DNA of 51,774 bases, taken from positions 1 to 51,774 of the forward strand of contig JAUXRW010000142.1 in the NCBI GenBank assembly GCA_030681555.1, read 5' to 3'. Shown here piece after piece: positions 25,753-34,700 of the stretch. The notes under the pieces were generated by a model that was not told the DNA's origin, made no database searches, and saw only the letters and a program-made list of their open reading frames with translations. Origin of the DNA: Acidimicrobiales bacterium. GTDB lineage: Bacteria; Actinomycetota; Acidimicrobiia; Acidimicrobiales; VFJN01. Position 1 is the first letter of the stretch. Each line of letters begins with the position of its first letter. A program made the position numbers and the translations under genes.

Positions 25753-26312
25753 CCCCGCCCGTCGTCCCGCCGGCGGCTGGCGCTGCGCGACACCAGCAGC
25801 GCGACGAACGGAGCCGAGAGGAAGAGCAGCGTGGAGAGCACGAAGGTCATGAGCGCGACTGCGAAGACGGCGGCGGAGCCTACGAGGACGGCGAGGAAGA
25901 GGAGGCCCACCGACGCGCAGAAAAGGGCGACCGGGATGAGGGCCAACCAGCCCGGTAGCGAGATGTTGACGGGCACGCGCGGAACGCCGTGCTCGCCGAC
26001 GCCGAAGTCGTGGTCCTCGTACTCCGAGGGGTCGAGGTCGTCGAAGGGGTCGTAGTTCGGGTCGGGCACCGGGGACCGGCGCGGCGGGGCGAGGGCCGGT
26101 CCCCCCGAGCGGGCCTCGTCGTACTGCTGCCGCCGCCCCGGATCGCCCAGGACGGCCCAGGCCTCGTTCACGGCCCGCATGCGATCCGCGTTGCCCCCGA
26201 CCCGGTCCGGATGGTGCTGTCGGGCCTGCTCCACGTAGGCGCGCCGCAGCTCGGCGGCGTCGGCGTCGGGCGCGACTCCGAGCACCTCGTAGTGCGTGTG
26301 GGCGCCGCTCAT
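25749..26312 (-). CDS. membrane-anchored DnaJ-domain protein
   Basis: The 187-residue protein has an N-terminal J domain (about 6-70) with the HPD motif at H34-P35-D36 in RQHHPDRVGG. An acidic linker follows, then two hydrophobic segments near the C-terminus (LALIPVALFCASVGLLFLAVL; AVFAVALMTFVLSTLLFL). It would recruit DnaK to the membrane face. Its ATG overlaps the lipoprotein stop (ATGA). Its TAG stop lies inside the CTAG next to the inserted element. No Gly/Phe or zinc-finger region exists, so it is a type III J protein. Confidence 0.88.
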   Translation of the reverse strand: MSGAHTHYEVLGVAPDADAAELRRAYVEQARQHHPDRVGGNADRMRAVNEAWAVLGDPGRRQQYDEARSGGPALAPPRRSPVPDPNYDPFDDLDPSEYEDHDFGVGEHGVPRVPVNISLPGWLALIPVALFCASVGLLFLAVLVGSAAVFAVALMTFVLSTLLFLSAPFVALLVSRSASRRRDDGRG

Positions 26313-27280
26313 CCGTCGGCGCCCTCCGCAGCCGGCTCGTCCGGAACGACGTCCTCCGGCGGCGGCTCGACCACCGCGCTCGGGTCGACGCAGTCCGCCA
26401 CGTCCACGGGGATCGACTCGACGCGCGGCACCGGCAGCGGGGGCGGGGTGCCGGGCGCAGCGTTCGGATCGGGCTCGGGGGTCACGATGATCGGCACCAG
26501 GAGCACGAGCCCGGGCGGCCCGGGGACGTCGCACCGCAGCTCGAAGCGCACCCGTCCGTCGCTGTCGGTGAAGGCCGCGGAGGACTGGACGAGGAACGTC
26601 GTCGACGTCGTGGTGGCGCTCCCCCGGGGGAACAGGGGTCGGGGCGGGCCCTCCGGCTGGCGGAGCGTCCACCGGCCGAGCCCGTCGAGCTGCACCCGCA
26701 CGCCAGGCACCGGTTGGCTGCCCACGATGCCGTCGGCGTCGACGGTGCGGCTCACCACGGCGGCGACGAGGTTCACCGGACCGTCGAGCACGGCCGGCTC
26801 GGGGGCGGTGTCCGCCCGCACGACGAGCTCCCGATGGTCGGTGACGGTGAGGTCGAAGGTGTGCTCCTCGCCGTCCCGCAGGAAGCGGACGTCCGGAGTG
26901 ACCATGGCGAGAGACGGGGCGAGGAAGGCCCGCACCCGGTACCGGCCTCCCGGGACACCCCGCAGCTCGAAGCGCCCGTCCGGCCCGGAGACGACGTCGG
27001 TGACGACCTCCCGGCCTGCGACGAACCGCTCCACCCGCACGGTGGCGCCGGGGACGAGGCCCCGGGGGCCGGACACGCTCCCGAGGATGCTGGCCGACCC
27101 CTGCTCGACGATCGTGGTCGTCGTGTTGCCTGGCACGCGACCGAGGGCGACGCCGCTGTAGTCGACTGCCGAGGTGACCGGGCTGTCGGTGGGTCGGGGC
27201 GACGAGTCCGCGTCGTCGTCGTCGCCGCTGCATGCGCCGGCAGCGAGCGCGGCCGCCAGCAGGAGGAGCCGCCACCTCAT
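26309..27280 (-). CDS. lipoprotein with carboxypeptidase-regulatory-like domain
   Basis: The 323-residue product has a lipoprotein signal, LAAALAAGAC, with lipidated C17, followed by an acidic SGDDDDAD linker. Residues about 60-125 resemble a CarboxypepD_reg/Cna-B beta sandwich (ILGSVSGPRGLVPGATVRV, GPDGRFELRGVPGGRYRVRA). A second beta-rich half follows and ends in a Pro/Glu-rich tail. It lies on the outer membrane face. Both neighbours overlap it (ATGA at each end). Role unknown. Confidence 0.8.
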   Translation of the reverse strand: MRWRLLLLAAALAAGACSGDDDDADSSPRPTDSPVTSAVDYSGVALGRVPGNTTTTIVEQGSASILGSVSGPRGLVPGATVRVERFVAGREVVTDVVSGPDGRFELRGVPGGRYRVRAFLAPSLAMVTPDVRFLRDGEEHTFDLTVTDHRELVVRADTAPEPAVLDGPVNLVAAVVSRTVDADGIVGSQPVPGVRVQLDGLGRWTLRQPEGPPRPLFPRGSATTTSTTFLVQSSAAFTDSDGRVRFELRCDVPGPPGLVLLVPIIVTPEPDPNAAPGTPPPLPVPRVESIPVDVADCVDPSAVVEPPPEDVVPDEPAAEGADG

Positions 27281-28158
27281 CGGAGCGGCAGCTCCGCCAC
27301 CGTCGCGGTCACCAGGCCGTCCGCGGTGCCCACCTCGACGGCGGTGCCGGGGGCCACGCCCCGGCCGACGAGGGCCAACGCCACCGGTCCGAGGGCGGAG
27401 GACATGGCGACCGACGTCACCCGCCCCACATCAGCGCCGCCGTGCAGCACCGAGGCTCCCGCCTCCGCGCCGGTGGCGTCGAGGACCAGTCCCCGGAGCG
27501 GCTTCGGCACGTTGCCCCCGCGGCTGTCGATGCGGGCGACCAGCTCCTGGCCCGTGTAGCAGCCCTTGGTGAAGCTGACGGAGGCGTCGATCAGCCACTG
27601 GCCCAGCTCCGCGGGGATCGTGCTCCCGCTGACCTCGCGTCCCATCGCCGGGACCCCGGCCTCGACCCGGAGGGCTTCGAGCGCTCGCTCCCCTGCCAGC
27701 TCGACGAAGCTCGTCGCGCCGTCCGGGCCAAGCACGTCGGCGGCCTCGACGCCGGGCCAGCACGCCGGCAGGTGTCGTGCGCCGTCGACGGCCATGCTCG
27801 CGGCCGCCTCGCCAGCCCCGGGGCCGCGGAGCGCGACGCCCGTCCACGTGGCCGGGTCGAGGTCGGCCTTGGTGCGCAGCTTGAACCGTCGCAGACGGGC
27901 CAGCACCGCCTCGCCCCACCCCGCGTCGACGTCCAGGAGCACCTCGTCGTCGGCGGAGCGGGTGATCCGGACGACCGCCTCCACCTTGCCGGTGGGCTGC
28001 AGGAGGAAGGCGGGGGCGGAGGCGCCGACCGCCAGCCCGTCCACGTCCTGGCTCAGCTGACCCTGGAGGAAGGCCACGGCCTCCGGGCCGTGCACCAGGA
28101 CGACGTCGCGCGCCACGGCGACGGCGCCGAGGGTGTTGCGGAGGTCGGTCCCGTCCAT
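27277..28158 (-). CDS. ygfZ: YgfZ/GcvT-like folate-binding protein
   Basis: YgfZ-type proteins bind tetrahydrofolate and support iron-sulfur cluster enzymes. The 293 residues include the diagnostic motif KGCYTGQE (Cys200) in SFTKGCYTGQELVARID, absent from true GcvT aminomethyltransferases. ATG at 28158. It overlaps the downstream lipoprotein start (ATGA) and begins 9 bases after the trpE stop. The Fe-S role is known from E. coli; nothing here ties it to tryptophan synthesis. Confidence 0.93.
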   Translation of the reverse strand: MDGTDLRNTLGAVAVARDVVLVHGPEAVAFLQGQLSQDVDGLAVGASAPAFLLQPTGKVEAVVRITRSADDEVLLDVDAGWGEAVLARLRRFKLRTKADLDPATWTGVALRGPGAGEAAASMAVDGARHLPACWPGVEAADVLGPDGATSFVELAGERALEALRVEAGVPAMGREVSGSTIPAELGQWLIDASVSFTKGCYTGQELVARIDSRGGNVPKPLRGLVLDATGAEAGASVLHGGADVGRVTSVAMSSALGPVALALVGRGVAPGTAVEVGTADGLVTATVAELPLR

Positions 28159-28167
28159 GGCCGCACG

Positions 28168-29709
28168 CTACCGGGCGGTGCTCGAGGCGCCTTCAGCGTG
28201 GGCCTGACGCCGGGCCGTCATCCGGCGGGCCGCGGGGATCGCCGCGAGCAGGGCTCGCGCCTTGTTGTGGCACTCCAGATCCTCGTGCTCCGGGATGCTG
28301 TCCGCCACCACACCCGCTCCGGCCTGCACCGAGGCACGGCCGTCGTCCCCGACCACCAGTGTCCGGATGGCGATGGCCGTGTCGATGTTGCCGGAGAAGT
28401 CGAGGTAGCCGACCACACCGGCGTAGGGCCCTCGCTTGGTCGGCTCCAGCTCGTCGATGATCTCCATGGCCCGCACCTTCGGAGCTCCCGACACCGTGCC
28501 GGCCGGGAGCGTGGCCCGCAGGACGTCGATGGCCGTCTTGTCCGGGCGCAGGCGACCCGAGACCTGGGACGTCATGTGCATCACGTGGCTGTAGCGCTCG
28601 AGCGTCATCATCTCGTCGAGGTGCACGCTCCCGAACTCCACCACCCGGCCGATGTCGTTCCGGGCGAGGTCGACGAGCATCACGTGCTCCGCGATCTCCT
28701 TCGGGTGCTCGACCAGCTCGGCGGCCATCCGACGGTCCTCCTCCTCGGTCCGCCCGCGCCGGCGGGTGCCGGCGATGGGCCGCGAGATGACGGTGCCGTC
28801 GAGCAGCTTGACGAGGGGCTCGGGGGACGAGCCGACGAGGGTGACCCCCGGTTGCCGCACGAAGTACATGTAGGGGCTCGGGTTCACCTGGCGCAGCACC
28901 CGGTAGACGTCGAACGGGTCGGCGTGCAGGTCGAGGTCGAACCGCTGGGCGACGATGACCTCGAAGATGTCGCCGGCGAGGATGTGCTCCTTGGCCACCT
29001 CGACGGCGCGACAGAACACCTCGCGCCCCATCGTGGAGGTGACCTCGGGCAGCTCGTCGTCGCGCGAGGGCGGGTCGACCAGTGGCTCGTCGATGGCGCG
29101 GGTGCCGTCGACGGCCAGCTGCTCGAGCCGGGCCGCGGCCTCGTCGTAGCGCTGGTCGAGCTCGCGGTCGGAGAGCCCTGGCTCGACGATGACGTTGTCG
29201 ATCAGCGTGACGATCTGACGCCAGTGGTCGTAGGCGGCCAGCTGCCCGATCACGGCCACCATCGCGTCGGGGTGGCCCAGGTCGTCGGTGGGCACCTTGG
29301 GGAGGTCCTCAACCTCGCGCACGACGTCGTAGCCGAGGTAGCCCATGATGCCGCCGTGGAGCGGGGGCAGGTCGTCGAGGGTGGGCGCCCGCCAGGCGGC
29401 GAGCACCGCTTCGATGGCGGCGAGGATCCCGCGGTCGAGGGGGACGCCGTCGGGAAGTGAACCCGTGGCGGTCACGGCCGTGCCGCGGGCGGTGAGGGTG
29501 GCCAGCGGTTTGCGGCCCACGAACGACCAGCGGCTCCACCGCTCGCCGTGCTCGACGGACTCGAGGAGGAACCCCGGCTCGTCGCCGACCACGCGTGCGA
29601 ACGCCGCGACCGGGGTGGTGAGGTCGCCGAGCACCTCGCGCCACACCGGGAGGACGGTGTGCGTCCGGGCAAGGGCCCGGAAGTCCTCGCGGCAGGGCCG
29701 GAGGGTCAC
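28168..29709 (-). CDS. trpE: anthranilate synthase component I
   Basis: TrpE makes anthranilate from chorismate, with ammonia from TrpG. The 513-residue protein has the feedback-site element [12 protein letters not shown] (LLES) near the N-terminus and the C-terminal chorismate-binding core: [35 protein letters not shown]. No glutamine amidotransferase domain is fused, and trpG is not in the window. GTG start at 29709 overlaps the hisI stop. The next genes are ygfZ, lipoprotein, DnaJ-like, then trpC. Confidence 0.96.
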   Translation of the reverse strand: MTLRPCREDFRALARTHTVLPVWREVLGDLTTPVAAFARVVGDEPGFLLESVEHGERWSRWSFVGRKPLATLTARGTAVTATGSLPDGVPLDRGILAAIEAVLAAWRAPTLDDLPPLHGGIMGYLGYDVVREVEDLPKVPTDDLGHPDAMVAVIGQLAAYDHWRQIVTLIDNVIVEPGLSDRELDQRYDEAAARLEQLAVDGTRAIDEPLVDPPSRDDELPEVTSTMGREVFCRAVEVAKEHILAGDIFEVIVAQRFDLDLHADPFDVYRVLRQVNPSPYMYFVRQPGVTLVGSSPEPLVKLLDGTVISRPIAGTRRRGRTEEEDRRMAAELVEHPKEIAEHVMLVDLARNDIGRVVEFGSVHLDEMMTLERYSHVMHMTSQVSGRLRPDKTAIDVLRATLPAGTVSGAPKVRAMEIIDELEPTKRGPYAGVVGYLDFSGNIDTAIAIRTLVVGDDGRASVQAGAGVVADSIPEHEDLECHNKARALLAAIPAARRMTARRQAHAEGASSTAR

Positions 29710-30059
29710 CCGAAGGACCGGAAGAAGCAGGAGCGCTGGCCGGTGTGGCAGGCCCCCTTGCCCTCCTGCTCGACCACGAACAGCAGGGTGTCTCCGTCGC
29801 AGTCATAGGACGCGGCTCGCACGAACTGGCGATCGCCCGAGGTGTCGCCCTTGCGCCACACCTCCTGGCGGCTGCGCGACCAGAACACGGTGCGGCCCTC
29901 AGCCAAGCTCATCCGAAGCGTCTCGGCGTTCATCCACGCCATCATCAGCACGTCACCCGTGCCCTGCTCCTGCACGATGGCGGGGACGAGGCCGTCGGCG
30001 TCGTACTCCACCAGCTCGAGCTGGTCCTCGGTGACGTCGATGGGCGTGGCGACGGGCAT
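29706..30059 (-). CDS. hisI: phosphoribosyl-AMP cyclohydrolase
   Basis: HisI opens the adenine ring in histidine synthesis. The 117 residues show [27 protein letters not shown] (shortened: [15 protein letters not shown]), and the metal/zinc set in [10 protein letters not shown] and [10 protein letters not shown]. The HisE domain is not fused. The ATG at 30059 is preceded by a GGGAG. It is coupled to trpE (GTGA overlap). This gene is far from the other his genes (32.5-37.6 kb), and the two blocks are separated by mtfA, a methyltransferase and groES. Confidence 0.96.
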   Translation of the reverse strand: MPVATPIDVTEDQLELVEYDADGLVPAIVQEQGTGDVLMMAWMNAETLRMSLAEGRTVFWSRSRQEVWRKGDTSGDRQFVRAASYDCDGDTLLFVVEQEGKGACHTGQRSCFFRSFG

Positions 30060-30120
30060 GCTCCCATCGTACGAGGACCCGTCGACGGGGCCGCAACCGA
30101 TTGGCCCGGGAATGCCGCAC

Positions 30121-30143
30121 GTGGGCGAGGGGGTTGCCCCCAC
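30121..30143. other. G/C hairpin in divergent hisI-mtfA spacer
   Basis: GGGGG (30129-30133), loop TTG, CCCCC (30137-30141) forms a strong stem, and GTGGG at 30121-30125 can pair instead with CCCAC at 30139-30143. The two pairings are mutually exclusive. The spacer between hisI (minus) and mtfA (plus) is 164 bp and must hold both promoters. The hairpin could be a leader structure or chance in this GC-rich DNA. No T-run or leader peptide with histidine codons was found. Confidence 0.25.
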
Positions 30144-30223
30144 CATGACGACCCCCGCGTGGACCGACGCCGACCACTCCTGCGGGCCGCCCGACCTCGC
30201 CCTCGTGCGGCCGTAGGCTGCAG

Positions 30224-30991
30224 GTGCGGCTCGGCTCCACCCGGGCGAGGCGGCGCCGTCGCGCCCTCGCCCAGCCCTTCCCCGAGGCCTGGCGCGACCT
30301 GCTCCGCCGGCGCTGGGCGCTGTGGCCCGCCCTGACCGACGACGAGCGGCAGCGGCTCGAGCCGCTCGTCCAGGTCTTCATCGCTGACAAGCGCTGGGAG
30401 GGCTCCCGACGGTTCGCCGTCACCGAGGAGATGCAGGTGCTCATCGCCGCCCAGGCCTGCCTGCTCGTCCTCGAGATGGACCACGATCCCTACCACGGGA
30501 TCGGGACGATCATCGTCCACCCCTCGACCATCGTCCTCCACGGTCCGCGCGCCACCGGGACGGCGGGCGTGATGGCCGACGGGCCCTACCCGATCCTCGG
30601 CCAGGCCCACCACCGGGGCCCGGTGCTGATCTCCTGGGACGCCGCGGTCGCAGGGGCCCGGCACCCGGAGCGCGGGCACAACATCGTGTTCCACGAGTTC
30701 GCCCACAAGCTCGACATGCTCGACGGGACGGTGGACGGCACCCCGCCGCTGTCCGACACCGCCACCCTGCAGCGTTGGGTCGACGTCTGCACCCGGGAGT
30801 ACCACGCGCTGCGGGCGGGGCTCGGCGGCCCGCTCCTCAGCGACTACGCCGCCACCAACCCGGGCGAGTTCTTCGCCGTGGCCACCGAGGTGTTCTTCAC
30901 CCGGCCCGTCGAGCTGCGGGAGGACAAGCCCATGCTGTACGGCGTGCTGGCCGCGTTCTACCGTCAAGAGCCCGCCGCCCGCGTGGCGTGA
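30224..30991 (+). CDS. mtfA: zinc-dependent peptidase, MtfA family
   Basis: MtfA is a cytosolic metallopeptidase known in E. coli for modulating the glucose PTS regulator Mlc. The 255 residues carry HExxH as H157-E-F-A-H161 in [16 protein letters not shown], and a downstream third-ligand glutamate region [14 protein letters not shown]. The N-terminus is rich in Arg. GTG start at 30224. Length and motif order are typical of the family. The Mlc-related role may not hold in an actinobacterium. Confidence 0.9.
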   Translation: MRLGSTRARRRRRALAQPFPEAWRDLLRRRWALWPALTDDERQRLEPLVQVFIADKRWEGSRRFAVTEEMQVLIAAQACLLVLEMDHDPYHGIGTIIVHPSTIVLHGPRATGTAGVMADGPYPILGQAHHRGPVLISWDAAVAGARHPERGHNIVFHEFAHKLDMLDGTVDGTPPLSDTATLQRWVDVCTREYHALRAGLGGPLLSDYAATNPGEFFAVATEVFFTRPVELREDKPMLYGVLAAFYRQEPAARVA

Positions 30992-31115
30992 TGTCGTGGA
31001 CGCCGCCGCCGGTTCCGTGAGACCAAGATGGGCGCCCTGCGCCGGGTCGGGCGCGACGCCGAGCACTTCGGCCCACACCAGCCGCTTTCTCATCTCGGCC
31101 GGGGCCGATGTGCAG

Positions 31116-31955
31116 CTAGGGGAGCCTGGCGACGACGGAGTGCATGGTCAGGCGCATGGTGAAGCGACCCTGGCGCGCCGCGCTCTCCACCGTCTCGACG
31201 AACCCATCGATCCCGCCAGGTGCGAGCTGACCTGCGTCCACCATGGCTCGCGCCGAGACGGCGAGCGGCGCCCAGCCATGGAGACGGGGCGACTCGTCCG
31301 GGTCCCAGCTCGACCAGACCTGCGTGGCGGACGTCTCGGCCAAGGGGGCCAGGCCCGCCGACTCGGCCAGGCTGTTCAGCCGCCCGCCAACGGTGGTCTG
31401 CCGCTCGCGATCGACCCCGAAGGTCTCGCGAACGCGCCGGGCGAGGTCGGAGTCGCCGACATCGAGGTCGAGCGTCGACCAGTCGGAATCGGTGAGGCAC
31501 ACGCGGCCCCCGCGCCGCACGACCCGCGCCATCTCGGCGACGGCACGCGCCGGGTCCGGGACCCACTGCAGCATGCGCTCGCTCCGGACCGCATCGAAGC
31601 TGGCGTCGGGCTCCTCGAGGGCGCCCGCGTCGCCGACGGTGAACCGCAGGCGGCAGGTTGCGTCGGCCCCCCGCAACCGCGCCTCAGCAAGCATCCGCTC
31701 CGAGCCGTCGATCCCCACGACCTCGCCGTCGTGGCCGAGGTCGGCCGACAGCGCCAACGCGGCATCGCCGAGGCCGCACCCCACGTCGAGGAGGCGCTGG
31801 CCCGTGCGAAGCGAGAGCTGTTCGCGCTCCCAAGCCCGGAGCTGCTTGGTCGCCTCCCACTGCGCTGTCTCGTCCATGGCGCGCAGCAGCATGGTCACCT
31901 CGGGGTGATCGTCCACGCTCTCGAAGCCCGGGGAGCGCTCGTCGTCGGCCGTCAC
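31116..31955 (-). CDS. SAM-dependent methyltransferase (methyltransferase-11 type)
   Basis: The 279-residue protein shows motif I LLDVGCGLGDAAL, motif II VVGIDGSERML, a motif near FTVGDAGALEEPD, and RMLQWVPDPARAVAEM with VVRRGGRVCLTDSDWS. This is the UbiE/methyltransferase-11 layout. GTG start at 31955, preceded by AAGG about 13 bases upstream. The substrate is unknown. The gene stands alone between mtfA and groES. Confidence 0.85.
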   Translation of the reverse strand: MTADDERSPGFESVDDHPEVTMLLRAMDETAQWEATKQLRAWEREQLSLRTGQRLLDVGCGLGDAALALSADLGHDGEVVGIDGSERMLAEARLRGADATCRLRFTVGDAGALEEPDASFDAVRSERMLQWVPDPARAVAEMARVVRRGGRVCLTDSDWSTLDLDVGDSDLARRVRETFGVDRERQTTVGGRLNSLAESAGLAPLAETSATQVWSSWDPDESPRLHGWAPLAVSARAMVDAGQLAPGGIDGFVETVESAARQGRFTMRLTMHSVVARLP

Positions 31956-31966
31956 GGACGCGAACC

Positions 31967-32149
31967 TTAGGGCAGGTCCTCTGCACCGCGGACGAGGCGG
32001 GGGCGGTCCTCGGCGAGGAACTCGAGTGCGGCTCCTGCGGGAAGCCGTCGAAGCGGCTGGCCGGCTGGCGTGGGCCCGAATCGCCTGTTGACCCAGTGAT
32101 CGCGGCACGCGCCCGTGGTGATATCGAGACGACGCGAGAAGGTGCGCAT
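31967..32149 (-). CDS. doubtful small hypothetical ORF in 262-bp spacer
   Basis: A 60-codon frame from an ATG at 32149 ends 12 bases before the methyltransferase start. Third-position GC is about 78%, lower than the neighbours but not random. The translation (with HWVNRRFGPTPAG and ALEFLAEDRPRLVRGAEDL) matches no family I know, and no Shine-Dalgarno is visible. The same spacer holds a plus-strand frame with CGSC and CLPC pairs. Neither frame is convincing, and the stretch may be non-coding. Confidence 0.3.
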   Translation of the reverse strand: MRTFSRRLDITTGACRDHWVNRRFGPTPAGQPLRRLPAGAALEFLAEDRPRLVRGAEDLP

Positions 32150-32217
32150 GGTGGCGACGGTGCAAGCGCGATCGACTGGCGATCGCGAGCCTGTAGCTGC
32201 CTACCGTGCGTCACGGG

Positions 32218-32553
32218 TTAGAGGTACAGACCCGTCGAGCCCTCTTCCAGGCGAGTGGCGGCCACGGCGTGGATGTCACGCTCTCGGAGCACGATGTACG
32301 TCTCGTCCCTCACCTCGACCTCGAACCGATCCTCTGGAGCGAAGAGGACCTGATCCCCCGTCTCCATCGTCCGGACGTTCGGTCCGTGCGCAGCGACCTC
32401 GCCCCAGATCAGCCGCTTTCCTAGAGCAGCCTCCGCCGTGGCGGGGATGAGGATGCCGCCGGACGTCTTGCGCTCCCCTTCGGGGTCGAGGCGCACGAGG
32501 ATGCGGTCGTTGAGCATCTTGATCGGGAGCTTCTCCCGGTCGACGGTGGCCAT
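32218..32553 (-). CDS. groES: co-chaperonin GroES-like (Cpn10)
   Basis: The 111-residue protein follows Cpn10 through most of its length: [27 protein letters not shown] (key parts [11 protein letters not shown] and TSGGILIP), then [19 protein letters not shown] and [12 protein letters not shown]. The mobile loop region [11 protein letters not shown] is intact. A GroEL gene is not adjacent, and the last ~15 residues ([12 protein letters not shown]) extend past the usual end. ATG at 32553 (a GTG at 32556 would add one residue). It lies 18 bases after hisF on the same strand. Confidence 0.85.
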   Translation of the reverse strand: MATVDREKLPIKMLNDRILVRLDPEGERKTSGGILIPATAEAALGKRLIWGEVAAHGPNVRTMETGDQVLFAPEDRFEVEVRDETYIVLRERDIHAVAATRLEEGSTGLYL

Positions 32554-32571
32554 CACGGGAACGGTAGCGGG

Positions 32572-33330
32572 CTACACCGGGCGAACGACCACGCCCGCCG
32601 CAGCCAGGTGGGCCTTGGCGTCGGCGATCGTGTGCGTCCCGAAGTGGAAGATCGACGCCGCCAGCACGGCGTCGGCCCGTCCCTCGGTGATCCCTTCGAC
32701 CAGGTGGTCGAGGGTGCCCACGCCGCCGGAGGCGATCACGGGGATGCCGACGGCGTCGCTGATCGCGGCCGTGAGCTCGAGGTCGAAGCCCGCCTTCGTG
32801 CCGTCGCGGTCCATGGACGTCAGAAGGATCTCCCCTGCGCCCAGCTCCTCCGCCCGCTGCGCCCAGGCCACGGCGTCGAGGCCGGCCGGCGTGCGCCCGC
32901 CGTGGGTGTACACCTCGGGGCCTCCGGCGCCGCGTCGCGCGTCGACCGCCACGACCACGCACTGGACGCCGAACTCCAGCGCCAGCTCGCTGACGAGGTC
33001 CGGTCGCTCGACGGCCGAGGTGTTGACCGACACCTTGTCGGCTCCGACGCGCAGGAGGCGGCGGGCATCATCCACGGTGCGAATGCCTCCGCCGATCGTG
33101 AACGGGATGAACACCTGCTCGGCCACCCGGCTCGCCACGTCGACGATCGTGTCGCGTCCGCCGGACGACGCCGTGATGTCGAGGAAGACGAGCTCGTCGG
33201 CGCCCTCGGCATCGTACCGGGCGGCCAGCTCGACGGGATCGCCGGCGTCCACGAGGTCGACGAAGTTCACGCCCTTGACGACGCGCCCCCCCTCGACGTC
33301 GAGGCAGGGGATGATGCGGGCGGTCCTCAT
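32572..33330 (-). CDS. hisF: imidazole glycerol phosphate synthase cyclase subunit
   Basis: HisF uses ammonia delivered by HisH to form the imidazole ring. The 252-residue barrel has the catalytic aspartates in [15 protein letters not shown] and [18 protein letters not shown] at 33330 overlaps the hisA stop (ATGA). It is the last his gene in the operon, with groES next. Confidence 0.97.
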   Translation of the reverse strand: MRTARIIPCLDVEGGRVVKGVNFVDLVDAGDPVELAARYDAEGADELVFLDITASSGGRDTIVDVASRVAEQVFIPFTIGGGIRTVDDARRLLRVGADKVSVNTSAVERPDLVSELALEFGVQCVVVAVDARRGAGGPEVYTHGGRTPAGLDAVAWAQRAEELGAGEILLTSMDRDGTKAGFDLELTAAISDAVGIPVIASGGVGTLDHLVEGITEGRADAVLAASIFHFGTHTIADAKAHLAAAGVVVRPV

Positions 33331-34061
33331 CGCCCGCCCGCTCGGAGCGCGGCGACGGCCTCGGTGACGTCGACCCGGCCCTCGTAGATCGCCGTGCCCA
33401 CGATGGCGCCGGCGAGGCGGCGGCCGCCCCCGACCACTGCGTCCAGGGCGAGCAGGTGGTCCAGCGCACCGACCCCTCCGGACGCGATCACGTCGAGCTC
33501 CGTGGCGGCCAGCACCTCAGCCAGCCCCACCCCGTCGGCGCCGCCCATCAGGCCCTCCACCTGGATCTGGGTGACCACGACCGCCTCCGCGCCGGCGTCG
33601 GCCAGGCGGGCCAGCGCCTCGGGCCAGTGGATCCCAGACCCCTCGGCCCAGCCGCGCACGGCCACCTCGCGGCCCCTGACGTCGAGGCCGAGTGCGACCG
33701 GCTGGCCGGTGGCCACCTCCCACACGAGCTCGGGATCGTCGAGGGCCGCCGTGCCCATCACCACCCGCGCCACGCCTGCCTCCCGCAGCGCGCGGGCCGC
33801 CTCGAGGGAGCGGATGCCGCCGCCGGCCTGCACCGGCACGTCGACCGCTGCTGCGATGGCGGCGATCAGCGCGCGGTTGCGGGGCTCACCGGTGCGGGCG
33901 GCGTCGAGGTCGACGGTGTGGATCCACGGTGCGCCGGCCGCGGCGAAGCCCTTGGCGATGGCCACGGGATCGTCGCCGTGGACGCGCTCCCGATCGAAGT
34001 CGCCCTGCACGAGCTGGACGACCTTCCCGTCGCGCAGGTCGATCGCCGGGTAGAGGTCCAT
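33327..34061 (-). CDS. hisA: ProFAR isomerase
   Basis: HisA isomerises ProFAR in the histidine pathway. The 244-residue barrel has [15 protein letters not shown] (Asp base), QAGGGIRS, and [16 protein letters not shown] (second phosphate half-site and acid Asp region), then [13 protein letters not shown]. In actinobacteria HisA-related PriA can also serve tryptophan synthesis, but a separate trpF is present here. ATG at 34061 overlaps the hisH stop by one base. Confidence 0.95.
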   Translation of the reverse strand: MDLYPAIDLRDGKVVQLVQGDFDRERVHGDDPVAIAKGFAAAGAPWIHTVDLDAARTGEPRNRALIAAIAAAVDVPVQAGGGIRSLEAARALREAGVARVVMGTAALDDPELVWEVATGQPVALGLDVRGREVAVRGWAEGSGIHWPEALARLADAGAEAVVVTQIQVEGLMGGADGVGLAEVLAATELDVIASGGVGALDHLLALDAVVGGGRRLAGAIVGTAIYEGRVDVTEAVAALRAGGR

Positions 34062-34687
34062 CAGGCGGCGGCGGCCGACGCCTGGGCCCGGTCGACGAAA
34101 GCCCGCAGCGCGGCTAGCCCCGTCCGGCTCGACTTCTCGGGATGGAACTGCGTGGCCCACACCTCGCCCTGCTCCACGGCCGCCACCACCGGCCCGCCGT
34201 AGTCGCAGGTGGCGGTCACGATGGCGTCCGTCGTGTCGGCGGCAAAGGAGTGGACGAAGTAGGCCCACGCCGGATCCGGCGCCTGCGCCAGCAGCGCCGG
34301 CTCGCCGCGCCGCTCGAGCACGTTCCACTGCATCTGCGGGCGCTTCACCCCGGCGGGCAGCCGGCGCACGGTGCCCGGGAGGATGCCGAGGCCCGGCTCG
34401 CCCGGGGACTCCTCCGAGCCCTCGAACAGCAGCTGCATCCCGATGCAGATCCCCAGGAACGGGACGTCCCGCTCGACGACCTCGTGGGCGACCGCGTCCA
34501 AGCCGCTGGCCCGCAGCGCCTGCATGCACCGCCCGAACGCGCCGACCCCGGGCAGCACCACACCTGCCGCCTCCCGCACGAGCCCGGCATCCGCGGTGAG
34601 GCGGGCATCGGCGCCGACGTGCTGGAGGGCCTTCTGGGCGGAGCGGAGGTTGCCGATCCCGTAATCGAGGACGGCGATGAGCGTCAT
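34061..34687 (-). CDS. hisH: imidazole glycerol phosphate synthase glutaminase subunit
   Basis: HisH hydrolyses glutamine to feed ammonia to HisF. The 208-residue class I glutamine amidotransferase has YGIGNLRS at the N-terminus, the nucleophile C81 in FLGICIGMQLLFEGS, and the His-Glu pair in TQFHPEKSS. ATG at 34687 lies 13 bases after the hisB stop. The pairing with hisF in one operon matches the heterodimer. Confidence 0.96.
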   Translation of the reverse strand: MTLIAVLDYGIGNLRSAQKALQHVGADARLTADAGLVREAAGVVLPGVGAFGRCMQALRASGLDAVAHEVVERDVPFLGICIGMQLLFEGSEESPGEPGLGILPGTVRRLPAGVKRPQMQWNVLERRGEPALLAQAPDPAWAYFVHSFAADTTDAIVTATCDYGGPVVAAVEQGEVWATQFHPEKSSRTGLAALRAFVDRAQASAAAA

Positions 34688-34700
34688 CGGCCCGGGTCCA

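Noticed and set aside
30060-30223. A tryptophan or histidine leader-peptide attenuator before hisI
   Set aside because: No short frame with runs of Trp or His codons and no terminator with a T-run was found. Only a G/C hairpin is present.
29945-31093. A long minus frame covering mtfA and the hisI leader
   Set aside because: It is antisense to mtfA, whose HEFAH motif and length are convincing.
33327-34061. HisA acting as bifunctional PriA
   Set aside because: PriA is the actinobacterial enzyme replacing TrpF, but an intact trpF is present at 24126-24785, so the dual role is not needed. It cannot be excluded by reading alone.
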